Assembly: GCF_946480305.1 (NCBI RefSeq)
Contig: NZ_CAMLJQ010000002.1
Location: 124,001 to 188,000, forward strand
DNA length: 64,000 nt
Reading direction: 5' to 3'
Source of the DNA: an uncultured Caldimonas sp.
GTDB lineage: Bacteria; Pseudomonadota; Gammaproteobacteria; Burkholderiales; Burkholderiaceae
Position numbers and translations under genes: made by a program. Position 1 is the first letter of the stretch. Each line of letters opens with the position of its first letter. The notes beneath the pieces were generated by a model, which saw only the letters and a program-made list of their open reading frames with translations, was not told where the DNA came from and made no database searches. Of the stretch, positions 35,557 through 44,039 are shown one piece after another.

Positions 35557-36678
35557 TCAGATCTTGCCGATGACGCCTTCGACCAGATAGTTCATCTGCT
35601 CGAGTTCGACGTCGGTCTGCTTGTGGGCCTTGCCGCTTGCGATGACCACCTTGCCGGTGTTGTCCTTCAGCGGGCCCTTGAAGATGTCGAAGCTGCCCTT
35701 GAGCATCGCCGCCTTCACCGCGTCGGCGTTCTTGCGCGCGCCTTCGCTGACCGTCGGGCCGTACGGCGACGGTTTTACATAGCCTTCTTTCAGGCCGCCG
35801 CGGATGAAGTTGGGATGCGGCTTGCCGCTGCGTGCCGCTTCCACGATGGCGGTGTAAGCGGTGACCCAGTTCCACTCGGCGCCGGTGAGGTAGGCGTTCG
35901 GTGCGAGCCTGGCCTGGCTGGCGTGGTAGCCGCAGACCATCTTGCCGCGTTTGGCTGCCGTCTCGACGATCACCTTCGGCCCGTCGACGTGCATCGTGAA
36001 CACGTCGATGCCCTGGTCGGCCAGGCTGTTGGTGGCCTCGGCCTCCTTGACCGGCATCGACCAGTCGCCGGTGAAGATCACCGTGGTGGTGATGGCCGGG
36101 TCGACCGAGCGCGCGCCCATCGTGAACGCATTGATGTTGCGCAGCACCTGCGGGATGGGCTTGGCCGCGATGAAGCCGAGCTTCCTGCTCTTGCTCATGT
36201 GGCCCGCGACGACGCCGTTGAGGTATTGGCACTCGTCGATGTAGCCGAAGAAGCTGCCCGCGTTCTTCGGGTGCTTGGCCTCGTTCCACAGGCCGCCGCA
36301 GTGGGCGAAGCGCACGCCGCCGTTCTTCGGCGCGACGGTGAGCACGTGCGGGTCGAAGTAGCCGAACGAGGTGGGGAACAGCAGCGCGGCACCGTCTTGC
36401 GAAATCATCGCCTGCATCGACTTCTGCACCGCGGTGGTTTCGGGCACGTTCTCTTCCTCGACCACTTTCACGCCCGCCATCTTCTTGATCTGCGCGGCGG
36501 CCTCGGCGTGCGCCTGGTTGTAGCCGAAGTCGTCCTTGGCGCCGACGTAGAGGAAGCCCACCGTGATCGGCTTGGCCTGCGCAGACGCCACGATGGGCCA
36601 CCCCAGCGTGGCGAGGCCGGCACCGGTTGCACCGGCACTCGCGAGCCATTGACGACGGTTCCACTGAGGCTTAGCCAT
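35557..36678 (-). CDS. BMP-family ABC transporter substrate-binding protein
   Basis: This 373-residue periplasmic protein is the first gene of the operon. Signal peptide residues run about 1-34 (RRQWLASAGATGAG ... VASAQA), Tat-like. The mature part begins ITVGFLYVGAKDDFGYNQAH, the BMP/PnrA pattern, and contains FFGYIDECQYLNGVVAGH and GSFDIFKGPLKDN. AAGGAG lies 9 bases before ATG 36678. BMP proteins bind nucleosides or other ureido-compounds. The sigma-54/NtrC-like promoter upstream suggests nitrogen scavenging. Confidence 0.92.
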   Translation of the reverse strand: MAKPQWNRRQWLASAGATGAGLATLGWPIVASAQAKPITVGFLYVGAKDDFGYNQAHAEAAAQIKKMAGVKVVEEENVPETTAVQKSMQAMISQDGAALLFPTSFGYFDPHVLTVAPKNGGVRFAHCGGLWNEAKHPKNAGSFFGYIDECQYLNGVVAGHMSKSRKLGFIAAKPIPQVLRNINAFTMGARSVDPAITTTVIFTGDWSMPVKEAEATNSLADQGIDVFTMHVDGPKVIVETAAKRGKMVCGYHASQARLAPNAYLTGAEWNWVTAYTAIVEAARSGKPHPNFIRGGLKEGYVKPSPYGPTVSEGARKNADAVKAAMLKGSFDIFKGPLKDNTGKVVIASGKAHKQTDVELEQMNYLVEGVIGKI

Positions 36679-36758
36679 GAACGTTTCTCCTTGCCTGATG
36701 CGCCGGCCGCGGGACGGACCCTCGGGTGGTGCGTTTTGAGCACCGGTTGATGTACTGA

Positions 36759-36770
36759 CTTGTATACAAG
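36759..36770. promoter_or_regulatory. GntR/FCD-type operator CTTGTATACAAG
   Basis: A perfect 12-bp palindrome lies between the sigma-54 -12 element and the predicted start of transcription of the ureide operon. TTGTATACAA-type sites are typical for FCD regulators, and the operon's last gene encodes one. Binding here would block promoter opening. Confidence 0.7.
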
Positions 36771-36784
36771 CAAGGGATGGGCCA
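36769..36784 (-). promoter_or_regulatory. Sigma-54 promoter of the ureide operon
   Basis: On the minus strand TGGCCC-ATCCC-TTGCT matches the sigma-54 consensus with exact GG-N10-GC spacing (one mismatch in the -24 box). The predicted start is near 36758, leaving a leader of about 80 bases before ATG 36678. This fits nitrogen-controlled expression of biuret and allophanate catabolism. Confidence 0.65.
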
Positions 36785-36801
36785 GTTTTTCGGCCCGGTT
36801 T

Positions 36802-36818
36802 TGCACCGGGAGGGTGTG
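36802..36818. promoter_or_regulatory. NtrC-like site TGCACC-N5-GGTGTG
   Basis: TGCACC-GGGAG-GGTGTG is one or two bases from the NtrC dyad TGCACC-N5-GGTGCA, and lies upstream of the sigma-54 element. A weaker relative (GCACC-N5-GGGGA) is at 36845-36859, 43 bases away, about four helical turns. The 36679-37017 gap between the divergent BMP and Bug genes holds this site, the promoter and the operator, and nothing else I can name. Confidence 0.55.
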
Positions 36819-37017
36819 GTTTCGGGGTCGGGGGCGCGGATTGCGCACCAGGGTGGGGAATGAGCGCCGCCGGCCACCCGTCCATGCCCGGGCCCGCACC
36901 GAATGGCAACCGAACACTGCGCGCAGCCCGCACCGCTCTGGCCCCAAGCCGGGGATACCCCGGGTGGTCAGCCCCCACTTCGCTTTTCAAACTAGGGCAT
37001 TCCTCAGGAGACCTCCG

Positions 37018-38022
37018 ATGACCCATCCCCCTCGCCGTCGCGCCCTGCTCGCCACGCTGGGCGCCTTCGCCCTCACCGCGTGGTCATGGCCCGCCACAGC
37101 CCAGTCGACCTGGCCCAGCAAGCCCGTGCGCATCGTCGTGCCGTTCGCCCCCGGCGGCACCACCGACATCCTGGCCCGTGCACTCGCGCCCGAACTGAGC
37201 AAGGCTTTCGGCCAGCAGTTCATCGTCGACAACAAACCGGGCGCCGGCGGCAACCTGGGCGCGGCGGACGTGGCCCGCGCACAGGCCGACGGGCACACCT
37301 TGCTGATGGGCACGGTCGGCACGCACGGCATCAACCAGTCGCTGTACCCGAAGCTGCCGTACGACCCGATCAAGGACTTCGCACCGATCACGCTGGTCGC
37401 CGGCGTGCCCAACGTGCTCGTCATCAACCCCGGCAAGGCCGAGGCCTACAAGATCGGCAGCGTGCCCGATCTGATCCGGTATGCGCGCGCCAACCCCGGC
37501 AAGCTCAACATGGCGTCCAGCGGCAACGGCACCTCCATCCACCTGGCGGGCGAATTGTTCAAAAGCATGACGGGGACCTACATGGTCCACTTCCCGTACC
37601 GGGGCTCCGGCCCGGCGCTGATGGACCTGGTCGGCGGCACGATGGACGTGATGTTCGACAACCTGCCGTCCGCGATGGCGCAGATCAAGGCCGGCAAGTT
37701 GAAGGCACTGGCCGTGACGAGCGCCACCCGCTCGGCTGCGTTGCCCGACGTGCCGACGATCGCCGAAGCCGGGCCGCTGAAGGGCTACGAGGCCAGTTCG
37801 TGGTTTGGCCTGCTGGCCCCGGCGGGCACGCCGCCCGAAGTCGTCAACCGCCTGCAGCAGGAAACCGCCAAGGCGTTGTCGAGCCCGGAGCTGAAAGCGC
37901 GGCTGGAAGCGCAGGGCGCGATCCCCGGTGGTAACACGCCGGCGGAGTTCGCGAAGATGATCGACGCCGAGACGAAAAAGTGGGCGCAGGTGGTGAAGGC
38001 CTCGGGCGCCAAGGTGGACTGA
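37018..38022 (+). CDS. Bug-family (TctC) tripartite transporter binding protein
   Basis: This 334-residue periplasmic protein has signal residues about 1-29 (SWPATAQS). The Bug pattern follows: [32 protein letters not shown], and [20 protein letters not shown]. These proteins bind carboxylates or similar molecules for TctAB-type importers and sensors. CAGGAG precedes the ATG. It diverges from the ureide operon and shares its regulatory gap, so it might respond to the same regulators. No TctA/TctB genes are nearby, which is common for Bug genes in Burkholderiales. Confidence 0.9.
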   Translation: MTHPPRRRALLATLGAFALTAWSWPATAQSTWPSKPVRIVVPFAPGGTTDILARALAPELSKAFGQQFIVDNKPGAGGNLGAADVARAQADGHTLLMGTVGTHGINQSLYPKLPYDPIKDFAPITLVAGVPNVLVINPGKAEAYKIGSVPDLIRYARANPGKLNMASSGNGTSIHLAGELFKSMTGTYMVHFPYRGSGPALMDLVGGTMDVMFDNLPSAMAQIKAGKLKALAVTSATRSAALPDVPTIAEAGPLKGYEASSWFGLLAPAGTPPEVVNRLQQETAKALSSPELKARLEAQGAIPGGNTPAEFAKMIDAETKKWAQVVKASGAKVD

Positions 38023-38034
38023 ACGCGCATCGCA

Positions 38035-38057
38035 GCGGTGGGCAGGCCGCCCACCGC
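38035..38057. terminator. Bidirectional terminator-like hairpin
   Basis: GCGGTGGGC (38035-38043) pairs perfectly with GCCCACCGC (38049-38057) around a 5-base loop, between two convergent Bug genes. There is no U-run on either side, so it may act with Rho or as a 3'-end stabiliser. Confidence 0.55.
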
Positions 38058-38070
38058 GCGACGAACCGCA

Positions 38071-39039
38071 TCAGCTAGGCTTGGCCAGCCCGAGCTTCTC
38101 GACCAGCGCCTTCTCCTTCTTGAAGGTGTCGGCGGCGAAGCGCGCGTAGCGGGCCGAGTCCATGTACATCAGCTCCTGGTCGAACTTGGCCAGTGCCTCG
38201 CGATGGTTGGGCATCTCCATCGCCTGCTTGAACGCGTCGTGCAGCGTCTTCACCAGCTTGGGGTCCATGCCCTTCGGCGCGCCCAGGCCGTAGGGCGAGG
38301 CCTGCACGAGGTCGAGGCCCAGCTCCTTCAGCGTCGGCACGTCGGGGAAGGTCGGCAGCCGCTTCTCGCCCCAGGTGTTGAGCACGCGCATCTTGCCGGC
38401 CGCCACGTGCGGCGCGAAGCCGGTGGAGTCGGCTGCGGCCATCACCTCGCCGCCGAGGATGGCTTGCATCAGGTGCGAGCTGCCGCGGTACGGGATGTGG
38501 TTGAGCTCGATGCCGAGCTTCTGCGCGATCTCCTCCATCGTCAGGTGCGGGCTGGTCAGCATGCCGGTGGAGCCATACGTGAGCCGCCCGGGGTTGGCCT
38601 TGGCCCAGGCGACGAAATCCTTCCAGTCCTTCAGCGGCGAGTTGGCCGGCACCACCACGCCGAAGGCATAGCCGGTGATGCACAGCAGGTAGGTGATGTC
38701 CTTGACCGGGTCCCAGTTGATCTTGGTGGTGTAGGGCAGGCGGAACACGCCGAGCGGGATCTGCGCCAGCGTGTAGCCGTCGGGCTGGGCGGTCTGCAGG
38801 GCCTGCGCGGGCAGTGTGCCGCCGGCGCCGGGGCGGTTCTCGACGACCACCGTCTGGCCGAGGATCTTGCTCGCGTTCTCGGCCAGCACGCGCATCGTGA
38901 GGTCGGTGGGGCCACCGGCCGGGAAGGCGATCAGCAGCTTGATGGTCTGGCTGGGAAAGGCTTGTGCGCGCGCACCGCCCGCCACACCGAGCGTAACGGC
39001 CGAAGCACCGAGCACCTTGAGCATCTGTCGACGTTGCAT
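38071..39039 (-). CDS. Bug-family (TctC) tripartite transporter binding protein
   Basis: This 322-residue periplasmic protein has a signal peptide with RRQMLKVLG and cleavage after GGARA (about residue 25). The Bug motifs are IKLLIAFPAGGPTDLTMR, VENRPGAGGTLPA, LTYGSTGMLTSPHL and LPTFPDVPTL. ATG 39039 is preferred because AAGG lies 8 bases upstream; ATG 39048 would overlap it. It converges with the Bug gene at 37018, but the two differ widely in sequence, so they probably bind different ligands. Confidence 0.9.
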   Translation of the reverse strand: MQRRQMLKVLGASAVTLGVAGGARAQAFPSQTIKLLIAFPAGGPTDLTMRVLAENASKILGQTVVVENRPGAGGTLPAQALQTAQPDGYTLAQIPLGVFRLPYTTKINWDPVKDITYLLCITGYAFGVVVPANSPLKDWKDFVAWAKANPGRLTYGSTGMLTSPHLTMEEIAQKLGIELNHIPYRGSSHLMQAILGGEVMAAADSTGFAPHVAAGKMRVLNTWGEKRLPTFPDVPTLKELGLDLVQASPYGLGAPKGMDPKLVKTLHDAFKQAMEMPNHREALAKFDQELMYMDSARYARFAADTFKKEKALVEKLGLAKPS

Positions 39040-39168
39040 GGGGAACATCCTTGGGTGTGTATTTCCGTGGGGAAGGCTGTGCAGGATCGCAGGCCGCACG
39101 CCCTGCCGGCACCCGGATTTCACCTGAAGAGTTGTCGCCTACGTGTCAGCGACGGTGACGGGGTTCCG

Positions 39169-39972
39169 TCAGGCGGCACGCAAGACGGCATGAGCGTCCT
39201 GCGCGGCTTCGAGGAAGCGCTCCTCGTCGAGTCCGCCGAGCATGGCCGAGGCGCGCACCGCGGCCTCCACCGCCTCTGGCGCGCGCAACAGGTAGTGCGC
39301 CACCGCAGAGAGTGCGCACAGCGGACGAGCCGCCGATTTTTCCGGCCAGGTGCCGCCGCTTTGCACGACGACGTGATAGCGCACGCAGGTGATGGCAGCG
39401 GGCGCCAGCGTCCAGGTTTCGCACAGCGCGGCGCCGAGGGCATCGTGGCTCACGCCGAAGGCCTGCATCTCCTGCAGCACGAGCAGGTCGTCGCTGCCGG
39501 CCGCCTGCAGCATGGGGGCGTAGCGCTCCGGCGCGTGCTTGAACATCACCGCCTTGCCGCATTCCTCGAACAGGCCGGCCGAATGGGCAACGAAGGCATC
39601 GAGCCCCAGGCGGCGCGCCATCAGCGCCATCAGCATGCCGCGGCGGTTGGCACGGAACCACAGCGCGTCGAGTTCCGGCGCCGCCGGGAACACCGAACGC
39701 AGGCCCATTTCATAGGTGATGGCCGCCACCTCGTTGCTGCCGAGGTATTGAATGGCCTGCTGCACCGTGCGCACCTGCTGGCGCAGGCCGTAGATCGGCG
39801 AGTTGAGCGCCTTGAGCACGGCGGCGGCCAGCGCCATGTCGCCCTCGATCAGGCTGCCCATGGCCTTGAAGTCGACATCTTCCTCGGCCATCAGCAGCGA
39901 CAACTGCACCAGCACCGCCGGCTGTGCGGGCAGGTCGATGTTGAGGGAGCGGAGGGTGGGATCGACGGGCAT
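39169..39972 (-). CDS. HDOD domain protein
   Basis: This 267-residue protein has a HDOD fold. The N-terminus has LPAQPAVLVQLSLLMAEEDVD and IEGDMALAAAVLKALNS, and the middle has VQQAIQYLGSNEVAA. The HD-type metal ligands of true phosphohydrolases are replaced, as usual in HDOD. Such proteins act in signalling or stress regulation, often with c-di-GMP or chemotaxis systems. It is followed upstream by a small secreted-protein gene in the same direction. Confidence 0.82.
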   Translation of the reverse strand: MPVDPTLRSLNIDLPAQPAVLVQLSLLMAEEDVDFKAMGSLIEGDMALAAAVLKALNSPIYGLRQQVRTVQQAIQYLGSNEVAAITYEMGLRSVFPAAPELDALWFRANRRGMLMALMARRLGLDAFVAHSAGLFEECGKAVMFKHAPERYAPMLQAAGSDDLLVLQEMQAFGVSHDALGAALCETWTLAPAAITCVRYHVVVQSGGTWPEKSAARPLCALSAVAHYLLRAPEAVEAAVRASAMLGGLDEERFLEAAQDAHAVLRAA

Positions 39973-40000
39973 GGCGGGCCTCTTTGTGCGGGGGCGGCGC

Positions 40001-40366
40001 TCAACGGCGCCGCAGCTGGACGGACACCTGCGCCGGAGCCTCCGTGCGGTTCGTCCACATCCAGCAGTATTCCTGCGCGCGCGGCGGCTCGAACGCATCG
40101 CGCGCTTCGGTCACGGCGGTCTTCTGCACCACGTAGGTCGTGTTCTTGCCCTGGCCGTGCTGCAGGGTGAAGTCGACCGCGGACTGCGACACGAAGGCCC
40201 ACACGACCCGCTGGCCCGGGTTGAGCCGGGTGCACAGCTGCTCGGCGCTGCGCGCGGCCACGGTGACCATCGTGCTCGCGACGCCCTGGGCGTCCCACGG
40301 CACCTGCACCGCCGATGACGCCGACGCGGCCCATGCCGCCACCGCTGTGATTGCCCACCGTTTCAT
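40001..40366 (-). CDS. Small secreted hypothetical protein
   Basis: This 121-residue protein has a signal peptide (MKRWAITAVAAWAASASSA). The mature part is about 100 residues with two cysteines, in QLCTRL and QEYCWMW, and ends in basic residues. I recognise no domain. It lies 28 bases upstream of the HDOD gene on the same strand and could share its transcript. Confidence 0.6.
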   Translation of the reverse strand: MKRWAITAVAAWAASASSAVQVPWDAQGVASTMVTVAARSAEQLCTRLNPGQRVVWAFVSQSAVDFTLQHGQGKNTTYVVQKTAVTEARDAFEPPRAQEYCWMWTNRTEAPAQVSVQLRRR

Positions 40367-40628
40367 GCCGACCCCTCGTGTTCGCCGTCGCGTGCCAGGC
40401 ACTGTACCGCGCCTGCTCCCGAGCAACGATGCGCACCCGTGCAGCATGCCGCAGCCCGGCCCGGCAGATGAGCATGTTTGCCCGTACAAGGCGCACGGGG
40501 CGTGAACAAAACCACAGCGGGGGCACGACGCCCGGCAGAAACGACCGGGCTTTCAGCAACAATCGTTTCCATCATCTTGCGTGGCGGACCTCGTTCGAGC
40601 CACCCCTGCGCAACACCTCCACGGAACC

Positions 40629-41021
40629 ATGTCTCTTGCTTCTCTGACCATCCTCGTGGTCGACGACTTCAGCACGATGCGCCGCATCGTGGTCAACCTG
40701 GTCAAGGAGCTGGGCTGCCAGCGCACGATCGAGGCCGAGGACGGCGTCGACGCCCTGCGCAAGCTTGAAAACGGCGGCATCCAGTTCGTGATCAGCGACT
40801 GGAACATGCCCAACATGACCGGCCTCGAGCTGTTGCAGAAGGTGCGCGCCGCCGATGCGCTGAAGGACCTGCCCTTCCTGCTGATCACCGCCGAGGCCAA
40901 GAAGGAAAACATCATCGAGGCGGCCAAGGCCGGCGCCGACGGGTACATCGTCAAGCCGTTCACCGCCGCGGTGCTCAACGAAAAGATCCAGAACATTTTG
41001 AAGAAGAAAGGTTTGGGGTGA
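40629..41021 (+). CDS. cheY: Chemotaxis response regulator CheY
   Basis: This 130-residue protein matches enterobacterial CheY numbering: acidic pair D12-D13, phosphoacceptor D57 in [10 protein letters not shown]87 in LLITAEA, Y106 and K109 in DGYIVKP. Phospho-CheY binds FliM to reverse the flagellar motor. It is followed one base later by cheZ. No flagellar or other che gene lies nearby, so the rest of the cluster is elsewhere. Confidence 0.95.
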   Translation: MSLASLTILVVDDFSTMRRIVVNLVKELGCQRTIEAEDGVDALRKLENGGIQFVISDWNMPNMTGLELLQKVRAADALKDLPFLLITAEAKKENIIEAAKAGADGYIVKPFTAAVLNEKIQNILKKKGLG

Positions 41022-41022
41022 G

Positions 41023-41652
41023 ATGAAGCCGACGATTTCGCCACAGGACGCCTTTGCCCGGCTGGGCGCCATCACCCGCCAGCTGCACGAGGCCATGCTC
41101 GCGCTCGGCGCGGGTTCGGAGCTGCAGAGCGTGGTCAGCGAGATTCCCGACGCGCGGGAACGGCTGGCCTATGTGAGCAAGATGACCGAGAACGCCGCCA
41201 ACAAGGTGCTCAACCTGGTGGACGAGGCCAAGCCCGAGTGCGACGCCGTCGCCACGCAGGGCCGCGAGCTGGCCGACAGCCTGCGCCGCCTCGCCGATGC
41301 GCCGGACATGTCGCCCGAGCGGGCGCGCGCGATGATGAAGCTGTGCGCCGGCTACGCGGAGCGGGCAGCGAAGTTCGCCGAAGGGCAGAACGGCGTGCTG
41401 GGCGACATCATGCTGTCGCAGGACTTCCAGGATCTTTCGGGCCAGGTGATCAAGAAGGTCATCGACATCATCGACCGCACCGAGAAGCAGTTGCTCGACC
41501 TGCTGGTCGACAGTGCGCCCGAGCAGTTGCAGGCTGCCATGCCGGCAGCCCCTGCGCCGGAGGCGCCGAAGCACCTGGCCGGCCCGCAAGTGCCCGACAA
41601 GGCGCTCAAGCAGGACGACGTGGACGACCTGCTGGCGTCGCTCGGGTTCTGA
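41023..41652 (+). CDS. cheZ: CheY-P phosphatase CheZ
   Basis: This 209-residue helical protein carries the catalytic segment LSQDFQDLSGQVIKKV, with D137 and Q141 corresponding to E. coli D143 and Q147. The C-terminal CheY-binding helix is DDVDDLLASLGF. A Pro/Ala linker at about 170-190 joins them. It dephosphorylates CheY-P at the cell pole. It directly follows cheY. Confidence 0.95.
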   Translation: MKPTISPQDAFARLGAITRQLHEAMLALGAGSELQSVVSEIPDARERLAYVSKMTENAANKVLNLVDEAKPECDAVATQGRELADSLRRLADAPDMSPERARAMMKLCAGYAERAAKFAEGQNGVLGDIMLSQDFQDLSGQVIKKVIDIIDRTEKQLLDLLVDSAPEQLQAAMPAAPAPEAPKHLAGPQVPDKALKQDDVDDLLASLGF

Positions 41653-41662
41653 CGCCGGCGGC

Positions 41663-42496
41663 TCAGGCCGCCTCAGGCTCGCCCAGCCACTGCGCGACGT
41701 ACGCGCGTGTCGCCTCGTCGGCCGGGAACAGGTGCTCCACCTTCAACGACGCCGCGGTGATGTCGTGCGGCGTGCCGAAGGTGGTGAACATCGAGAAGAA
41801 GGCCAGCTCATGCGACAGGCCGGGCACCTGGAACCGCGCCGCCAGCACCGGTGACGGCGGTGCCATCGACGATGGCGCCGCCGACAGGTGCCGCTTCTTC
41901 GCGCTGCGGGCCTCGAAGACGTCGAGCCTGGGCTGCAGCGACGGCTCGTTCGGCACCTCGCGCCACACACGCTGGTGCAGCTCGTCGAGCAGTTCGTCGC
42001 GATTGACGAGCAGCTGCTGCAGGCCGTTCGGGTCCAGCATCAGGTCGAGCACGTTCAGCTCGGCCCCTTCTTCATAGGCGCGCACCAGCGCATCGCTGCC
42101 GCTCAGCGTGCGCCACAGGGCGGTCATGCCACGGTTCACCAGCACCAGGTTCCAGCGCCGGTCGAGCACCATCGCCGGGCTCGGGTCGTGCGTGGCCAGC
42201 AGCTGCAGCAGGGCGTCGCGTACCGGCTGCATGTCGGCACTGTCGAGCGCGTGCGTGGGGTAGTGCGGCGCGTAGCCGGCTTTCATCAGCAGTTCGTTGC
42301 GCTGCGCCAGCGGCAGCTCCAGCGCGTCGAGCAGTGCCAGCAGCATCTCGCGGCTGGGCTGAGCGCGGCCGGTCTCGATGAAGCTCAGGTGCCGCTGCGA
42401 GACGCCGACGCGCAGCGACAGCTCCATCTGGCTGAGCCGCCGCGCGTGCCGCGCCTGCTTCATGTGTTCGCCGATCGGCGAGTGTCGAGCGTCCAT
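41663..42496 (-). CDS. XRE/HTH_31 regulator with MmyB-like ligand domain
   Basis: This 277-residue protein has an N-terminal HTH (about 8-65: RLSQMELSLRVGVSQRHLSF and IETGRAQPSREML). The C-terminal MmyB-like domain runs about 95-270 (VLDRRWNLVLVNRGMTALWR; LNVLDLMLDPNGL), which in relatives binds fatty acid-like ligands. It diverges from a small membrane-protein pair. A perfect AT-rich dyad in the gap (42556-42576) is its likely operator. Confidence 0.85.
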   Translation of the reverse strand: MDARHSPIGEHMKQARHARRLSQMELSLRVGVSQRHLSFIETGRAQPSREMLLALLDALELPLAQRNELLMKAGYAPHYPTHALDSADMQPVRDALLQLLATHDPSPAMVLDRRWNLVLVNRGMTALWRTLSGSDALVRAYEEGAELNVLDLMLDPNGLQQLLVNRDELLDELHQRVWREVPNEPSLQPRLDVFEARSAKKRHLSAAPSSMAPPSPVLAARFQVPGLSHELAFFSMFTTFGTPHDITAASLKVEHLFPADEATRAYVAQWLGEPEAA

Positions 42497-42555
42497 GGTC
42501 GAAAGGTGTCTCGTGATGTGCCTGGCCACATTGCACGCGCCGCGGCGCGTGGCGC

Positions 42556-42576
42556 CAATTACCTGCTGCGTAATTG
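42556..42576. promoter_or_regulatory. Candidate operator CAATTAC-N7-GTAATTG
   Basis: A perfect 7-bp dyad in an AT-rich pocket lies 60 bases upstream of the XRE-type regulator and 56 bases before the divergent DUF2834-like gene. It probably binds the adjacent XRE regulator and controls both directions. The assignment rests on position and symmetry. Confidence 0.55.
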
Positions 42577-42631
42577 CCGCCATGCAGGTGGCCGGCGCAC
42601 AGTGTGCCCACTTTCTTCAAAGGAGCACATC

Positions 42632-42946
42632 ATGGTTCGCACCGTCGCATGGATCACGCTCGGCGTCTTCGGCGCCTTCTCGGCCTGGGTCGTCTGGGAA
42701 GTCGGCTACCTGGCCATCTGGCTCGGCCTGCTGGACGGGCCGGCGAGCTGGCAGGCCGGCCTCGACCTGACGCTGCTCGCCATGCTGGCGATGGCCTGGA
42801 TGGTGCACGACGCCCGTCGCACCGGCCGCACCGTGTGGCCCTACCTGCCGCTCACGGTGCTGGCGGGTTCGGTGGGCCCGCTGCTGTACCTGGCGCTCAC
42901 GCCGCGAGACGCGACACGCGGCGCGGCGGTCGCGAGGGCCGCATGA
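42632..42946 (+). CDS. DUF2834-like membrane protein
   Basis: This 104-residue protein has three hydrophobic helices (about 5-35, 43-60 and 73-90), with WQAGLDLTLLAMLAMAWMVH then DARR and WPYLPLTVLAGSVGPLLYL resembling DUF2834. AAAGGAG precedes the ATG at good spacing. It overlaps the following membrane-protein gene (ATGA). Function unknown. It is probably regulated by the divergent XRE regulator. Confidence 0.65.
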   Translation: MVRTVAWITLGVFGAFSAWVVWEVGYLAIWLGLLDGPASWQAGLDLTLLAMLAMAWMVHDARRTGRTVWPYLPLTVLAGSVGPLLYLALTPRDATRGAAVARAA

Positions 42947-43326
42947 CGCTGCGGGACCGCTTTTTCGTGCTGGCGCTGCTGCTGGCCGGCGTGGTGCACC
43001 TGCTGCCCGCCGCCGGTGCGGCGGGCGCTCAGGCACTGCACAAGCTCTACGGCGTCGATGCGAGCGACCCCACGCTCGCGCTGCTGCTGCGTCACCGCGC
43101 CGTGCTGTTCGGCGTGCTGGGCGCGTGGATGGTGTGTGCCGCGTTCGTGCCGCCGATGCGCTGGTGGGCCTGGGGGGCGGCGCTGCTCAGCATGGCCGCC
43201 TTCGTCGTGCTGGCCACCGAGCACCCGTCGCTCGGCGACGCACTGCAGCGCGTGATGTGGATCGACATCGGGCTGTGCGTGCTGCTGGCGCTCGCCGGCG
43301 TCGTGAAGGCAACCGCCTCGCGATGA
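42943..43326 (+). CDS. Small integral membrane protein
   Basis: This 127-residue protein has four predicted helices: one at 7-28, then those beginning AVLFGVLGAWMVCAAF, WAWGAALLSMAAFVVLA and IDIGLCVLLALAGVV. It is translationally coupled to the DUF2834-like gene by an ATGA overlap. Its family is often mislabelled in databases, and I assign no function. It converges on the MaoC-like gene. Confidence 0.65.
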   Translation: MTLRDRFFVLALLLAGVVHLLPAAGAAGAQALHKLYGVDASDPTLALLLRHRAVLFGVLGAWMVCAAFVPPMRWWAWGAALLSMAAFVVLATEHPSLGDALQRVMWIDIGLCVLLALAGVVKATASR

Positions 43327-43327
43327 A

Positions 43328-43822
43328 TCAGGCGGCGTCCGGGGCGGGCACGTCGCGCCGGCGGAACATGCCCCAGCCTTCCATCGTCATCACCGTTTCT
43401 TCGGTGCCGTCGGCGCGGCGCGCAATCGCCTCCCACTGACTGCGCGTGAGACCCACGTGCGGTCGGCTGTTCATCGGCCGCGCCTCGAGGATGGACATGC
43501 GCACGCGCAGGACGTCGCCGGGGTACACCGGCTTGAGCCAGCGCAGGTTGTCGATGCCTGGCGAGCCGAGGCCGGCAGCGTCGAGCAAGTAGCCGTCGCA
43601 CATCATGCGCATCACCATCGCGCAGGTGTGCCAGCCACTCGCCGACAACGCGCCGAACAGCGAGCGGCCGGCGGCTTCCTCGTCGAGGTGGAAGGGTTGA
43701 GGATCGAATTCGCTGGCGAAACGGATCACGTCTTCGCGCTCGACGAGCTTGCCGCCGAACTCGCGGACCGAGCCGGGGGTGAAGTCTTCCCAGAAAAGCG
43801 TGGGCGTGCGGGGTGTGGTCAT
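43328..43822 (-). CDS. MaoC-like hydratase
   Basis: This 164-residue hot-dog fold protein has FWEDFTPGSVREFGG, then ASEFDPQPFHLDEEAA with the hydratase D/H pair, SGWHTCAMVMRMM, and LRWLKPVYPGDVLRVR. These are the features of MaoC/R-hydratase dehydratases acting on enoyl thioesters. The substrate is unknown. No fatty-acid or PHA gene is adjacent. Confidence 0.85.
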   Translation of the reverse strand: MTTPRTPTLFWEDFTPGSVREFGGKLVEREDVIRFASEFDPQPFHLDEEAAGRSLFGALSASGWHTCAMVMRMMCDGYLLDAAGLGSPGIDNLRWLKPVYPGDVLRVRMSILEARPMNSRPHVGLTRSQWEAIARRADGTEETVMTMEGWGMFRRRDVPAPDAA

Positions 43823-44039
43823 CTGACGGTTCACAACTGAAGCAATGCCCCGCATCGTAGCGACCCTGCGCCAACCTCGCGCAGCACGCCTATACTGCGC
43901 GACCTGGGCGTGCAGGACGCCCCCTCTCGCGTAAGCCCGAGCGCACCTGCGGCAAGCCTTCCACGTCGACCGTGCTGCTTGCATACCTCATCCACATGGC
44001 CTCTTGCGGGAACGGGCCGAACCTTCACGTGGAGCCGGT

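Noticed and set aside
38038..40170. 710-codon plus-strand frame opposite Bug and HDOD genes
   Set aside because: Antisense composition; it crosses two genes with clear protein families on the minus strand.
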